DNA from: Bacteroidales bacterium
GTDB taxonomy: Bacteria; Bacteroidota; Bacteroidia; Bacteroidales; Paludibacteraceae
Direction of reading: 5' to 3'
Assembly: GCA_012517575.1 (NCBI GenBank)
Contig: JAAYUQ010000014.1
Location: 1 to 40,457 of the forward strand
Length of the DNA stretch: 40,457 bases
Below the pieces are notes generated by a model, which worked only from the letters and a program-made list of their open reading frames with translations, had not been told where the DNA came from and made no database searches. Of this stretch, positions 6,932-15,952 are shown in pieces (the stretch's first letter is position 1; each line of letters opens with the position of its first letter). Made by a program: the position numbers and the translations under genes.

Positions 6932-9895
6932 ATGAACACTTTAAGCATTAATAAATTATATTTTAAGGATACTTCTTTTGCCAACTTAATGACGCATCGG
7001 ATTTATAATATTTTACTTTACGCCAGTAAATACGATGCATTTGTGCTGGAAGAAGACGGACGAATTGACGAGCAGATTTTTAATGAATATACTGCTTTGA
7101 ATTTGCGTTATCCTCCACGTTTTACGCTTGTTTCGAATGAAGAAGAAGCCAATGAGCTGCTTCGCACCCGTACTTTTGAACTGATTATTTCCATGCCGAG
7201 TGGCGATAGCATTAATCCTTTTGAATGGGCAAAAGATGTTAAAAAAAAATATCCCGAAATTCCCATTGTGGTTCTTACTCCTTTTTCTTCGTCTGTTTCT
7301 CAACGATTGGCACACGAAGATTTGAGCGCTATCGATTATGTGTTTAGCTGGTTGGGTAATTCCGATATCCTCTTGGCTATTATCAAACTGATTGAAGACA
7401 GAATGAACGTGGAAGAAGATGTCAATTCTGTTGGGGTTCAGGTTATTCTTTTTGTTGAAGACTCTATACGTTGGTATTCGTCTATTGTGCCTCATTTATA
7501 CAAGTATGTTTTTAAGCAGTCGCGTTCTTTTATGACAGAAGCATTGAACGAACATGAGCAAATGTTGCGCATGAGAGGACGCCCAAAAATTTTGTTGGCA
7601 CGTTCTTATGAAGAGGCTGTTTCCATTTACGAAAAATATAGTCAGAATATGCTTGGGGTTATTACGGATGTGAGTTTTCCGGAAAAAAATGTGAAAGACA
7701 AAAAAGCAGGACTACATTTATGCAGCGAAATTCGTAGAAATGACAAATTTATTCCGTTGATTGTGGTTTCAACAGAAGAAGAAAATCGACAAATTGCAGA
7801 AGAATTGAATGCAGTTTTTCTGAACAAAATGTCAAAAACGCTTTTTATGGAATTGCGGGAAAAAATCACTGATAATTTTTGGTTTGGCGATTTGATATTT
7901 TTTAATCCGCAAACCGGTGTGGAAGAAGCACGCGTTCATAATCTGAGAAGTTTGCAGGACAGTATTTTTAAAGTGAGCGACGAAGCTTTGTATTACCATG
8001 TTTCCCGCAACAATATTTCCAGATGGTTGTATTCGAGAGCCATGTTTCCACTGGCAGAATTTTTAAAAAATATTCAAGTTGAACCGGGAATGAGCGAAAA
8101 CATGAAAAATGTCCGTCAGATTATTTTTGACGCCATAGTTCATTATCGTAAAATTAAAAATCGGGGAATTGTGGCTGTTTTTCAACGCGACCGGTTCGAC
8201 ATGTATTCAAATTTTGCCCGCATTGGCGAAGGTTCACTGGGAGGCAAGGGGAGGGGTTTGGCCTTTCTGGATGCCATGATAAAGCGCAATGAAAGCCTGG
8301 ATAAATTTGAAAATGTTCAGATTGCCATTCCCAGAACAGTGGTGCTGTGTACCGATATTTTTTCCGACTTTATGGAAATGAATCAACTTTATCCCATTGC
8401 TTTGTCCGACCTACCTGACGACGAAATTTTGGCACATTTCTTAAAAGCCCGATTGCCGCAAAAACTTTTAGCCGATCTTTATGCTTTCTTGGGAGCTGTT
8501 AGCAAACCTATTGCCGTAAGATCTTCCAGTTTGTTGGAAGATTCACATTATCAGCCTTTTGCAGGAGTATATTCAACTTATATGGTGCCTTTTGACGCCA
8601 ATAGCAAAACTCATACGCTGCAAATGATTTCCGAAGCCATTAAAGCTGTGTATGCGTCCGTTTTTTATCACGACAGTAAAACTTACATGGCTGCAACCAA
8701 GAATTTGATCGATGAAGAAAAAATGGCTATTGTGTTGCAGGAAATCTGTGGAAGTGTTTACGATAACCGATATTATCCTTCTTTTTCGGGAGTTGCACGT
8801 TCGTTGAATTATTATCCTATTGGGAATGAAAAACCTGAAGATGGAATTGCCAATATTGCCATGGGATTGGGAAAATATATTGTCGATGGAGGAAAGACAC
8901 TTCGGTTTTCACCCGCCTATCCTAATAATGTTTTGCAAACCAGTACGCTGGAATTTATGTTAAGCGAAACGCAAACTTATTTTAATGCACTGGATTTGAA
9001 TATGGTTCAGTTTGTCCCGCAGGTTGACGATGGTTTTAACCTATTGCGTATCAATGTGCAGGATGCCTTAAAAGATGGAACACTTCAATATTTGGCTTCC
9101 ACCTACAATGTATCGGATCAAATGGTATATGATGGTTTGTATGAAGGCGGAAGAAAAATCATAACTTTTGCCAATATATTGCAACACAATGTTTTTCCTT
9201 TGGCCGAATTGCTGAGAGAAATTTTGCGAATAGCTCAGGAAGGCATGGGGCGACCGGTTGAAATTGAATTTGCTGTAAATTTGGATTATTCACCCAAAAA
9301 GCAACATTCGTTTTATTTGTTGCAGGTGAGACCAATTGTGGACAACAAGGAAATTATCAATGAAGATATTGGCGCCATTCCCGAAAAAGATACCATTGTT
9401 CACAGTTCCAATGCTTTGGGTAACGGCATCATGACTGATATTTACGATTTGATTTACGTGAAACCGGAGGCTTTCAATGGTTCAAAAAATCGGTTGATTA
9501 TGTATGATATAGAGAAATTGAATCGGAAGATGGTAAAAGAAGAAAAATATTATGTGTTGATTGGTCCAGGTAGATGGGGATCCAGTGATCCGTGGCTGGG
9601 CATTCCGGTCAAGTGGCCTAATATCAGCAATGCCAAGGTAATTGTTGAAACAGAATTATCGCATTATAGAATCGATCCAAGTCAGGGAACTCATTTTTTC
9701 CAAAATTTGACTTCTTTTGGCGTGGCCTATTTTACGGTACAACCCTTTCAGCATCTTGGTTTTTATGATCAGGATTTCTTGGAACAGCAACCGGCAGTAT
9801 ATGAATCGGAATACATTCGTCATTTGCATTTCGATAAACCATTGGTGGTGAAAGTGGATGGGAAAAAGAATATTGGAGTAATCATGAGACCTTAA
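6932..9895 (+). CDS. Receiver-domain / PPDK-type ATP-grasp hybrid protein
   Basis: This 987-residue cytoplasmic protein is usually annotated as pyruvate phosphate dikinase or PEP/pyruvate-binding protein. Residues about 22-160 resemble a degenerate receiver domain. Residues about 168-310 form a second receiver with the expected set: acidic Glu176-Asp177, phosphoacceptor Asp246 (GVITDVSF), Ser280-Thr281 and Lys299. Residues about 420-810 are a PPDK N-terminal ATP-grasp domain: GSLGGKGRGLAF near 434-445, IAVRSSSLLEDS near 525, and LLQVRPIVD near 804. The last ~115 residues, with IGPGRWGSSDPWLG and DPSQGTHFF, match no domain I recognise. The swivelling phosphohistidine domain and the PEP/pyruvate TIM barrel of true PPDK or PEP synthase are absent, so the usual reaction cannot be completed by this chain. 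A phosphorylation-controlled ATP-dependent phosphotransferase or ligase is inferred. A terminator follows. Confidence 0.8.
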   Translation: MNTLSINKLYFKDTSFANLMTHRIYNILLYASKYDAFVLEEDGRIDEQIFNEYTALNLRYPPRFTLVSNEEEANELLRTRTFELIISMPSGDSINPFEWAKDVKKKYPEIPIVVLTPFSSSVSQRLAHEDLSAIDYVFSWLGNSDILLAIIKLIEDRMNVEEDVNSVGVQVILFVEDSIRWYSSIVPHLYKYVFKQSRSFMTEALNEHEQMLRMRGRPKILLARSYEEAVSIYEKYSQNMLGVITDVSFPEKNVKDKKAGLHLCSEIRRNDKFIPLIVVSTEEENRQIAEELNAVFLNKMSKTLFMELREKITDNFWFGDLIFFNPQTGVEEARVHNLRSLQDSIFKVSDEALYYHVSRNNISRWLYSRAMFPLAEFLKNIQVEPGMSENMKNVRQIIFDAIVHYRKIKNRGIVAVFQRDRFDMYSNFARIGEGSLGGKGRGLAFLDAMIKRNESLDKFENVQIAIPRTVVLCTDIFSDFMEMNQLYPIALSDLPDDEILAHFLKARLPQKLLADLYAFLGAVSKPIAVRSSSLLEDSHYQPFAGVYSTYMVPFDANSKTHTLQMISEAIKAVYASVFYHDSKTYMAATKNLIDEEKMAIVLQEICGSVYDNRYYPSFSGVARSLNYYPIGNEKPEDGIANIAMGLGKYIVDGGKTLRFSPAYPNNVLQTSTLEFMLSETQTYFNALDLNMVQFVPQVDDGFNLLRINVQDALKDGTLQYLASTYNVSDQMVYDGLYEGGRKIITFANILQHNVFPLAELLREILRIAQEGMGRPVEIEFAVNLDYSPKKQHSFYLLQVRPIVDNKEIINEDIGAIPEKDTIVHSSNALGNGIMTDIYDLIYVKPEAFNGSKNRLIMYDIEKLNRKMVKEEKYYVLIGPGRWGSSDPWLGIPVKWPNISNAKVIVETELSHYRIDPSQGTHFFQNLTSFGVAYFTVQPFQHLGFYDQDFLEQQPAVYESEYIRHLHFDKPLVVKVDGKKNIGVIMRP

Positions 9896-9926
9896 AAAAT
9901 TTTCTGAGTTTCTTTACTCAAAAAAG

Positions 9927-9963
9927 AAAGCAGGTAATTTTCGTCTGTTATTACCTGCTTTTT
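9927..9963 (+). terminator. Rho-independent terminator after the receiver/ATP-grasp gene
   Basis: A perfect 12-bp stem (9927-9938 with 9950-9961, core GCAGGTAAT/ATTACCTGC) with an 11-nt loop is followed by a T run. It begins 31 bp after the stop and abuts the 3' end of the oppositely oriented tRNA gene. Confidence 0.85.
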
Positions 9964-9964
9964 G

Positions 9965-10038
9965 TGATCCCGGCGGGATTCGAACCCACGACCCACAGCT
10001 TAGAAGGCTGTTGCTCTATCCAGCTGAGCTACGGGACC
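9965..10038 (-). tRNA. tRNA-Arg (anticodon TCT)
   Basis: The minus strand folds into a complete cloverleaf. The acceptor is GGTCCCG/CGGGATC with one G-U pair. The D arm is GCTC...GAGC, and the anticodon arm is ACAGC-CTTCTAA-GCTGT with anticodon TCT, reading AGA. The T arm is GTGGG-TTCGAAT-CCCGC and the discriminator base is A at 9965. The 3' CCA is not encoded. The 74-nt gene lies between the convergent receiver/ATP-grasp gene and the divergent thrA. Confidence 0.97.
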
Positions 10039-10062
10039 GAATTTCTTTTGTAAAAAGCGATG

Positions 10063-10093
10063 CAAAAGTACTTTAATTTTAATGAAGATGCAA
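10063..10093 (-). promoter_or_regulatory. Promoter of tRNA-Arg
   Basis: On the minus strand TTG (10091-10093), a 20-bp spacer and TACTTTTG (10063-10070) match the Bacteroides consensus. Transcription would start about 18 nt before the tRNA 5' end at 10038. Confidence 0.6.
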
Positions 10094-10101
10094 TACTTTT
10101 G
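10094..10101 (+). promoter_or_regulatory. -7 element candidate for thrA
   Basis: TACTTTTG matches TAnnTTTG, but the expected -33 position reads TTTA rather than TTTG. It would give a leader of about 85 nt before thrA. With the tRNA -7 box it forms the inverted repeat GCAAAAGTA (10062-10070) / TACTTTTGC (10094-10102). Confidence 0.4.
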
Positions 10102-10192
10102 CTCAAAATCATAATGAGGTGCAATTTATTTGCCAAAAAATCACTAATATTGCAACTTAAATTTTTTTGAAGAAAAAATAAAATTCTGACGA

Positions 10193-12628
10193 ATGAAAGT
10201 AATGAAATTTGGTGGAACATCCGTAGGTTCTGCCGAAGCGGTTTTGAATGTAAAAAAAATTGTTGAATCACAGAATGAATCTGTGGTAGTGGTTGTTTCG
10301 GCACTTTCAGGTGTTACTGATCAACTTTATCGAATTTCCCAGTTGGCAGCTTCCGGCAACGAAATGTATCTCGAAGAATACAATCAAATGTTTGCCAGGC
10401 ACATGCAAATGCTCACCGAAACAGTTTCTCCTGAAAAACAGGCTGATGTAGCGCTGCAAATACAGAAAATATTTACCGATTTGTTGAATATTTTCAGAGG
10501 GATTTTTTTGATTAAGGACACTTCCGTAAAAATTACTGATACGGTTGTCGGTTATGGGGAGATGATTTCTTCCGTTCTGGTTGCCAACGTCATTCGTGAT
10601 GCTGTTCATTTTGATTCACGCCGATTTATTAAAACCCAAAATCAGTTTGATAAACATATAGTCGATTTTAAAACAACCAATCAGCTGATTCAGCAAACTT
10701 TTAAGGATGCTCCATCCATTGTAGTTTGTGGGGGATTTATTGCTACCGATGTTCATACCAATCAGGTAACCAATTTAGGACGTGGAGGTTCAGATTATAC
10801 GGCTGCTATTCTCGCTGCAGCACTGAATGCTTCCATTTTGGAAATTTGGACCGATGTGGATGGATTTATGACTGCCGATCCACGTATCATTAACAATGCT
10901 TACGTTATCGACCGCCTCAGTTATAGTGAAGCTATGGAGCTTAGCAATTTCGGCGCAAAGGTTATTTATCCGCCAACTATTTTTCCGGCTTTTCATAGAC
11001 AAATTCCTATTGTAATAAAAAATACTTTTCGTCCCGAAGCCAATGGTACGTATATTTCTCAAGAAAAAACCGGAGAAAAATCAAAAGCCATAAAAGGCAT
11101 TTCTTCTATCAATGATACTTCGCTTATTACCATTCGCGGTTTGGGAATGGTTGGCGTTATTGGCGTTAATTACCGAATTTTTAGAACATTGGCTAAAAAT
11201 GGCATCAGCGTATTTTTTGTTTCTCAGGCATCTTCGGAAAATACCACTTCCATTGGGGTGAAAAATGCCGATAGTGCGCTGGCAGTAGAAGTGCTGAAAA
11301 AAGAATTTGCCAATGAGCTTGAATTGGGTGAAATTGATGAAATTTTTTCGGAAGACGATTTGGCAACCGTTGCCATAGTCGGCGACAATATGAAACGCAC
11401 ACCCGGCATTGCGGGAAAGCTTTTCGGTACGCTGGGCAGAAATGGAATAAATGTGGTTGCTTGTGCGCAAGGTGCTTCCGAAACCAATATTTCTTTTGTT
11501 ACCGATAGAAGTTCATTGCGTAAGGCGTTAAACGTAATACACGATTCTTTTTTCTTGTCCGAATACCAGGTGTTGAATATTTTTGTGGTGGGTATTGGTA
11601 AGGTGGGTAGCCATCTTTTGCATCAAATTAAGCAGCAACAGCCGAAATTAATGCATCAAAAAGGTTTGAAACTGAATGTGGTAGGAATCGCTTCCAGCAA
11701 AAAAATGCTTTTTTCGCGCGACGGAATCGATATAGAACATTATCAGGACGAATTGAAATTGCATGGTGTTGATTCTACTCCCGAACGTATTGCCGACGAA
11801 ATTATCAATATGAATATTTTTAATTCCGTTTTTGTGGATTGTACTGCCAATGCACAAATTGCAGATTTGTACCAGACTTTGCTGGATCATAATATCTCGG
11901 TGGTGGCTGCCAATAAAATTGCTACTTCTTCTTCTTACGACAAGTATTTGAAATTAAAGGAAACTGCTCGTCAGAAAGGCATAAAATTTCTTTTTGAAAC
12001 CAATGTGGGTGCAGGATTACCCATTATTTCCACCATGAACAACCTGACCAACAGCGGCGATCATATTTTAAAAATAGAAGCTGTACTTTCCGGAACGTTG
12101 AATTTTATTTTTAATACACTGAATAGTAATATTCCTTTCAGTAAAGCCGTGTTGATGGCAAAGGAATACGGATATTCAGAGCCCGATCCACGTATTGACC
12201 TAAGCGGTAAAGATGTGGTGAGAAAATTGGTGATTCTTGCTCGTGAAGCCGGTTATCAGGTGGAACAGGATGATGTTAGGAAAAATCTGTTTATTCCCGA
12301 AAAATTTTTTAAAGGTTCTTTGGAACAGTTTTGGGAACAGATTCCAGAGTTGGATGAGTCCTTTGAACTTCGCAGACAGGAGTTGGAAAAGCAGGGAAAA
12401 CGCCTTCGTTTTGTGGCTTCTATGGATAAAGGTGTTTGTCAGGTTGGTCTTCAGGAAATTGACAGCACTCATCCTTTTTATGACTTACAGGGAAGCAACA
12501 ACATTATTTTGTTGACAACAGAGCGTTATAATGAATTTCCTATGATGATCAAAGGCTATGGAGCAGGCGCAAGCGTTACGGCAGCAGGCGTTTTTTCGGA
12601 CATTATCAGCATCGCCAATATTCGTTGA
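10193..12628 (+). CDS. thrA: Bifunctional aspartokinase / homoserine dehydrogenase
   Basis: This 811-residue cytoplasmic enzyme combines the first and third steps from aspartate to homoserine, leading to threonine and methionine. The aspartokinase domain starts at MKVMKFGGTSVGS and has NLGRGGSDYTAAI near residues 192-204. Regulatory ACT domains occupy about residues 300-460 (LGMVGVIGV, NISFVTDRS). The homoserine dehydrogenase domain begins near 464 with VVGIGKVGSHLL, then NKIATSSS and VGAGLPIISTM, and SGTLNFIFN close to the catalytic region. Length matches the E. coli ThrA architecture. The FKBP-type lipoprotein gene starts 3 bp after its stop. Feedback inhibition by threonine is expected from the family. 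No attenuator-like leader peptide was found in the upstream region. Confidence 0.97.
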   Translation: MKVMKFGGTSVGSAEAVLNVKKIVESQNESVVVVVSALSGVTDQLYRISQLAASGNEMYLEEYNQMFARHMQMLTETVSPEKQADVALQIQKIFTDLLNIFRGIFLIKDTSVKITDTVVGYGEMISSVLVANVIRDAVHFDSRRFIKTQNQFDKHIVDFKTTNQLIQQTFKDAPSIVVCGGFIATDVHTNQVTNLGRGGSDYTAAILAAALNASILEIWTDVDGFMTADPRIINNAYVIDRLSYSEAMELSNFGAKVIYPPTIFPAFHRQIPIVIKNTFRPEANGTYISQEKTGEKSKAIKGISSINDTSLITIRGLGMVGVIGVNYRIFRTLAKNGISVFFVSQASSENTTSIGVKNADSALAVEVLKKEFANELELGEIDEIFSEDDLATVAIVGDNMKRTPGIAGKLFGTLGRNGINVVACAQGASETNISFVTDRSSLRKALNVIHDSFFLSEYQVLNIFVVGIGKVGSHLLHQIKQQQPKLMHQKGLKLNVVGIASSKKMLFSRDGIDIEHYQDELKLHGVDSTPERIADEIINMNIFNSVFVDCTANAQIADLYQTLLDHNISVVAANKIATSSSYDKYLKLKETARQKGIKFLFETNVGAGLPIISTMNNLTNSGDHILKIEAVLSGTLNFIFNTLNSNIPFSKAVLMAKEYGYSEPDPRIDLSGKDVVRKLVILAREAGYQVEQDDVRKNLFIPEKFFKGSLEQFWEQIPELDESFELRRQELEKQGKRLRFVASMDKGVCQVGLQEIDSTHPFYDLQGSNNIILLTTERYNEFPMMIKGYGAGASVTAAGVFSDIISIANIR

Positions 12629-12631
12629 GGA

Positions 12632-13156
12632 ATGAAATTCTCCCAGAGTTTATTTTTTGGATTGATTTTTTTGTGTTTTTTCACTGCCTGCAGAAAAACG
12701 CCACCCCAATTACCCGCCAATAAAAATATGGACAACAACAATAATGAGGTGGCGGCTTTGGTTGAATTAAACGAAAAAATGGCTTTGAAAGAAGATAGTT
12801 TGTTACAAGAATATGTAAAAAATTTAAGCGGAACTTTTGTCAAATCACCCATTGGAATTTGGTATTTCATTGAAAATCGAACTCACGGAACAGCACTCAA
12901 TAATTCGGACAGTTGCTTCATTTCGTTTCAAATGTTCTCGCTCGACGGAAAGTTACTCGGTGAAAAATCACATGAAAAAATAATTATCGGGAAAAAACAG
13001 ATTCCTGTCGGCTTAGAGGAAGGTTTGTGTTTGCTGCATAAAGGTGAAAACGCTGTTTTTGTCGTTCCTTGGTATTTGGCTTATGGAATGAAAGGACTTC
13101 CACCCGATGTTCCTCCTTATACCTCATTGGTTTACAAGGTAAAATTGGAAAAATAG
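12632..13156 (+). CDS. FKBP-type peptidyl-prolyl isomerase lipoprotein
   Basis: This 174-residue protein has a lipoprotein signal: basic N-terminus, hydrophobic core and lipobox FTAC with the acylated Cys at 20. Residues about 60-174 resemble an FKBP domain: a QIPVGLEEGL segment, then HKGENAVFVVPWYLAYG and a final LVYKVKLEK strand, typical of the FKBP fold. It is probably anchored in the outer or inner membrane facing the periplasm and may assist protein folding. Several FKBP active-site aromatics are not obvious, so catalysis is unproven. Only 3 bp separate it from thrA, so it is likely translationally coupled; a functional link with threonine synthesis is not evident. Confidence 0.75.
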   Translation: MKFSQSLFFGLIFLCFFTACRKTPPQLPANKNMDNNNNEVAALVELNEKMALKEDSLLQEYVKNLSGTFVKSPIGIWYFIENRTHGTALNNSDSCFISFQMFSLDGKLLGEKSHEKIIIGKKQIPVGLEEGLCLLHKGENAVFVVPWYLAYGMKGLPPDVPPYTSLVYKVKLEK

Positions 13157-13181
13157 TCGAAACTTTTCAAATTATTGTTTC

Positions 13182-15497
13182 CTATAAGCGATTCATTTCT
13201 TTTTCGCCGGCGCCTGTTCCTTTGTATTTACTTTGTGCTGTATTGAATTTGTAACGAACCGTTAACTCAACAAAGCGAGTATCGAAACGATTCACTTGGA
13301 ACAATTCCATTTGCTTGTTATAAAGTAAATTTCCTTCTTTGCTATCATAAAACAAATCGTTTCCTTTCAATTCCACCCGCAATTGGTTGTTGAGAAAAGA
13401 TTTTATTATTCCAAAGTTGACAATAAATTTATTTTCAGAAAGATAAATATTTTGATAATTTCCTTTTCCTTGAAAACTTCCATCAAGTGAAAATATAAAT
13501 TCATTGGGTAAACGAAAAGAGTTGTTAAAAGAAACGATGGGCAAAGGTTGATTTAATTTTATCTTTTCGTTGTTGGTTGTAATTGTGAGCCATTGTTTAA
13601 GAATTCCGCCACTCAATTGTGGCGACCAAATACCGAAGGTTGGGGAAAGATTTAGAAATGTAGTTAACGTGGGCAACTTTTCTAAATTTCGGTAAGCAAT
13701 CACTGAAACAGCAGGGTTTGTTTCCAACTGTTCTGTCCAGTAAATAATGGCATCTTTTTCGCTTTTGTAACTAACCATCAATTGTAAAAATTTCCATGCA
13801 CTTATTAGTGTAAAGTCTTGTACAACGGTAGGTTTAAGGAAAGGATTACCGGTTTGCAGTGTAAACCGGTTTCCCTAATAAACGTTACTGCTCAATTGCC
13901 GGTAAGTTGGGCGTTCGGTTTTTTTCGTGTAGCTCAATTGTAAATTTACATTTTTAATTTGTGCACCACACGAAACGTTTGGAAACCACTGATGATAACG
14001 TCGGCTTTCCTCTTCGCTAAGAATGTCGTTGATGAAATATTCGGAGTTGACGTTTTCGTAACGTAATCCTGCTCCAAAATTGGCAATTGATATTTTTCGC
14101 GAATATTCGGCATAAAAACTGTTGTTTTCTTCGTGAATGGTCGTATTGGAAGAAGGAACGATATTCTGTTCTGTAAGATATTCGTCGGTGCGATGCGTAT
14201 TGGTATATTCGGTTCCCAATAAAAATTGTCCACCCAATAATGGATAAGTCAAAATTAGTTTCGTAGCAATTAATTGGTTTTCAACGTTGTTTTCAGAGTT
14301 AACCTTTCGGTTGTCGTATTCTTGACTCGTCTCGGTTGTTTCGGTTATTGAGTGTAACTTGTTCGCATATAAATCGGTGTTGAAATCAATGCTTAATTTT
14401 CCATAACTTCCATTGTAGTAACCATTAAGTTGGTGAGCCGGTTTATTGTGAAAATTATCGGTTTCCTCGCTACTCCATTTATCATAAAAAACCTCGTCCG
14501 CAAAAACGGAACTGTTCATTGTGGAATTCCATTTATTGTAAGGAAAAGCATTGATTGTATATTTTATTCCGGCATAGTTTTTTTGAGAAAATTCGTAATT
14601 TATGCCTGCAATAGCAGTTAATGTTTTGCTGGTACCACTCGAATAAAGTGTGTTTTCCTGTCTCCAAAGTGTATCTGCAAAAGTTTTTTGCCACATCTTA
14701 CTGTCCTGAAAAGAAGTGTTATCGTGATATTTTACAGTTCCAAAAATGTCCCAGCCATCGTTTCGATAATTAATGTTCAGTTGTTCGTCAAAATCAGTAT
14801 TTTTCGATTGATAGTAACTGGATCGAAGGTCAAAACCAAAACCGTCACCGGCTTTACGTATGGTATAAATGCGAATAACTGCTTTCACCGTAGCATCATA
14901 GCGAGCGCCAGGGTTGGTAACTATTTCTACGTCTTTGATATCTGCAGAATTGAGATTATCCAGCTCCGAAACATCACGCATTTCGCGATTGTTGATAAAG
15001 ATTTTGGCTTCCCCTTTTCCAAAAACCGAAAAAATGCCGTTATCACCTGTCAGCAAAGGAAGTCGTTTGAGTACATCGTTTGCTGTACCAGCGCTGCTTA
15101 ATATCGTGTTTTGTACCGAAGCTACTAATGCATCATTTTTTAGTTGAATTTTTGGCAGACTTTTTTGGACCACTACTTCGTTTAAAAGTCGGGATTCGAC
15201 TTTCAGTACAATGGTTTGACCTGATATGGCAGGAACAGTTTGTGTTTCGTAGCCAATAAACGAGATTTTTAGAAAACCCTTTTCAGTGTCGTTGGCTGAG
15301 AGTAAAAATTCTCCGTTTTTGTTGGTGATTGTTCCGGTAATGAGTAAACTGTCTGGAAGTGAATATAATATGACATTGGCAAATTCGATGGGTTGCTGAT
15401 TTTCGTCGGTTACTTTCCCTTGAATGGCGGTTGCAGACAAATAATTGGTAATCAACACCATACAGCTTATAACAAAAAGGAATTTCTTTGAAAGCAT
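13182..15497 (-). pseudogene. Outer membrane beta-barrel (TonB-receptor-like) gene interrupted by an in-frame TAG
   Basis: The full frame encodes 771 codons plus a stop, but codon 541 (13875-13877) is TAG. The frame upstream (540 residues, starting at the ATG at 15495-15497) and downstream is the same, with no frameshift and no other stop. The first part has a signal peptide (about residues 1-23), a CarboxypepD_reg-like domain (AIQGKVTDENQQPIEFANV), a plug-like domain and the start of a beta-barrel. The read-through continues GNRFTLQTGNPFLKPT, a conserved stretch of the OMP_b-brl_3 family. It ends in the family's typical YKGTGAG...NRL tail. In relatives the stop position is usually an aromatic residue in a YYGNRF-like motif, so a single TAT/TAC to TAG change explains it. 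A recent nonsense mutation or a sequencing error fits; the truncated protein would lack several C-terminal strands. Confidence 0.85.
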
Positions 15498-15533
15498 GAA
15501 GATTTATAATATTCTGTTAAAAATTATTTTTTG

Positions 15534-15567
15534 CAAAAATAGGATAATTTTTTGAAAATATTGCAAA
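15534..15567 (-). promoter_or_regulatory. Promoter of the beta-barrel gene
   Basis: On the minus strand TTTG (15564-15567), a 22-bp spacer and TATTTTTG (15534-15541) resemble the Bacteroides consensus. The predicted leader is about 30 nt. A preserved promoter fits a very recent gene break. Confidence 0.55.
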
Positions 15568-15723
15568 GCAATAAAAGTCAAATCTTATAAAAAAATTATT
15601 TGTTCAATTCAAGTCAAAAATGTAGCTATTAGATTTGATAAATTTTCAAATAAAAATTCATTTGGTGTAAAGAAATTTTTTCCTTGTGGAAATTGTTTTG
15701 TCAATTTCTTATAACTTTTTTCT

Positions 15724-15731
15724 TACCTTTG
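15724..15731 (+). promoter_or_regulatory. Distal -7 element, DUF4827-glmM unit
   Basis: TACCTTTG fits TAnnTTTG, with TTTG at 15697-15700 giving a rather long 23-bp spacer. It would create a leader of about 215 nt before the lipoprotein ATG at 15953. Confidence 0.4.
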
Positions 15732-15920
15732 CCGCATTTGTAAAAAATTACTTTTTTGAGAAGTGATCATTGTGTCTAATAAATCTTTGAAAGCTTCATC
15801 TTCAATGAAATCGGGTCGTTTAAAAACAGATTTTATATCCATTCACAAATTTCACTTTAAATTTTAGCTGTCAATAATTCAATTTTATTTTCTTAACTTT
15901 TTCTTTCTGTTTTTTTATGG

Positions 15921-15928
15921 TACATTTG
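15921..15928 (+). promoter_or_regulatory. Proximal -7 element, DUF4827-glmM unit
   Basis: TACATTTG fits TAnnTTTG, without a clear -33 box. Transcription would begin near 15935, downstream of the in-frame ATG at 15917 and 18 nt before the ATG at 15953, so it supports the shorter protein. Confidence 0.45.
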
Positions 15929-15952
15929 TATAAAATTAATTTACACGGTTTT

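Larger units (their letters stand above)
15498..15952. other. 455-bp AT-rich divergent intergenic region
   Basis: The region holds the leftward promoter of the beta-barrel gene and two rightward -7 elements (15724-15731 and 15921-15928). A 31-codon GTG frame at 15772-15867 has no recognisable features. No RNA fold or riboswitch class is recognised. Confidence 0.5.

Noticed and set aside
7013-7495. 160-codon minus-strand ORF within the receiver/ATP-grasp gene
   Set aside because: Antisense shadow of a gene with clear domains; no promoter or homology.
10102-10192. Threonine attenuator before thrA
   Set aside because: No leader peptide rich in Thr or Ile codons and no terminator hairpin were found.
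13182-13781. Separate 199-residue outer membrane protein gene
   Set aside because: It begins with a TTG in the same frame as the upstream 540-residue part and reads continuously through one TAG, so it is the C-terminus of the same gene.
15772-15867. GTG-started 31-codon ORF in the DUF4827 leader
   Set aside because: No recognisable protein, no promoter spacing or ribosome-binding support, and low complexity; probably part of the untranslated leader.
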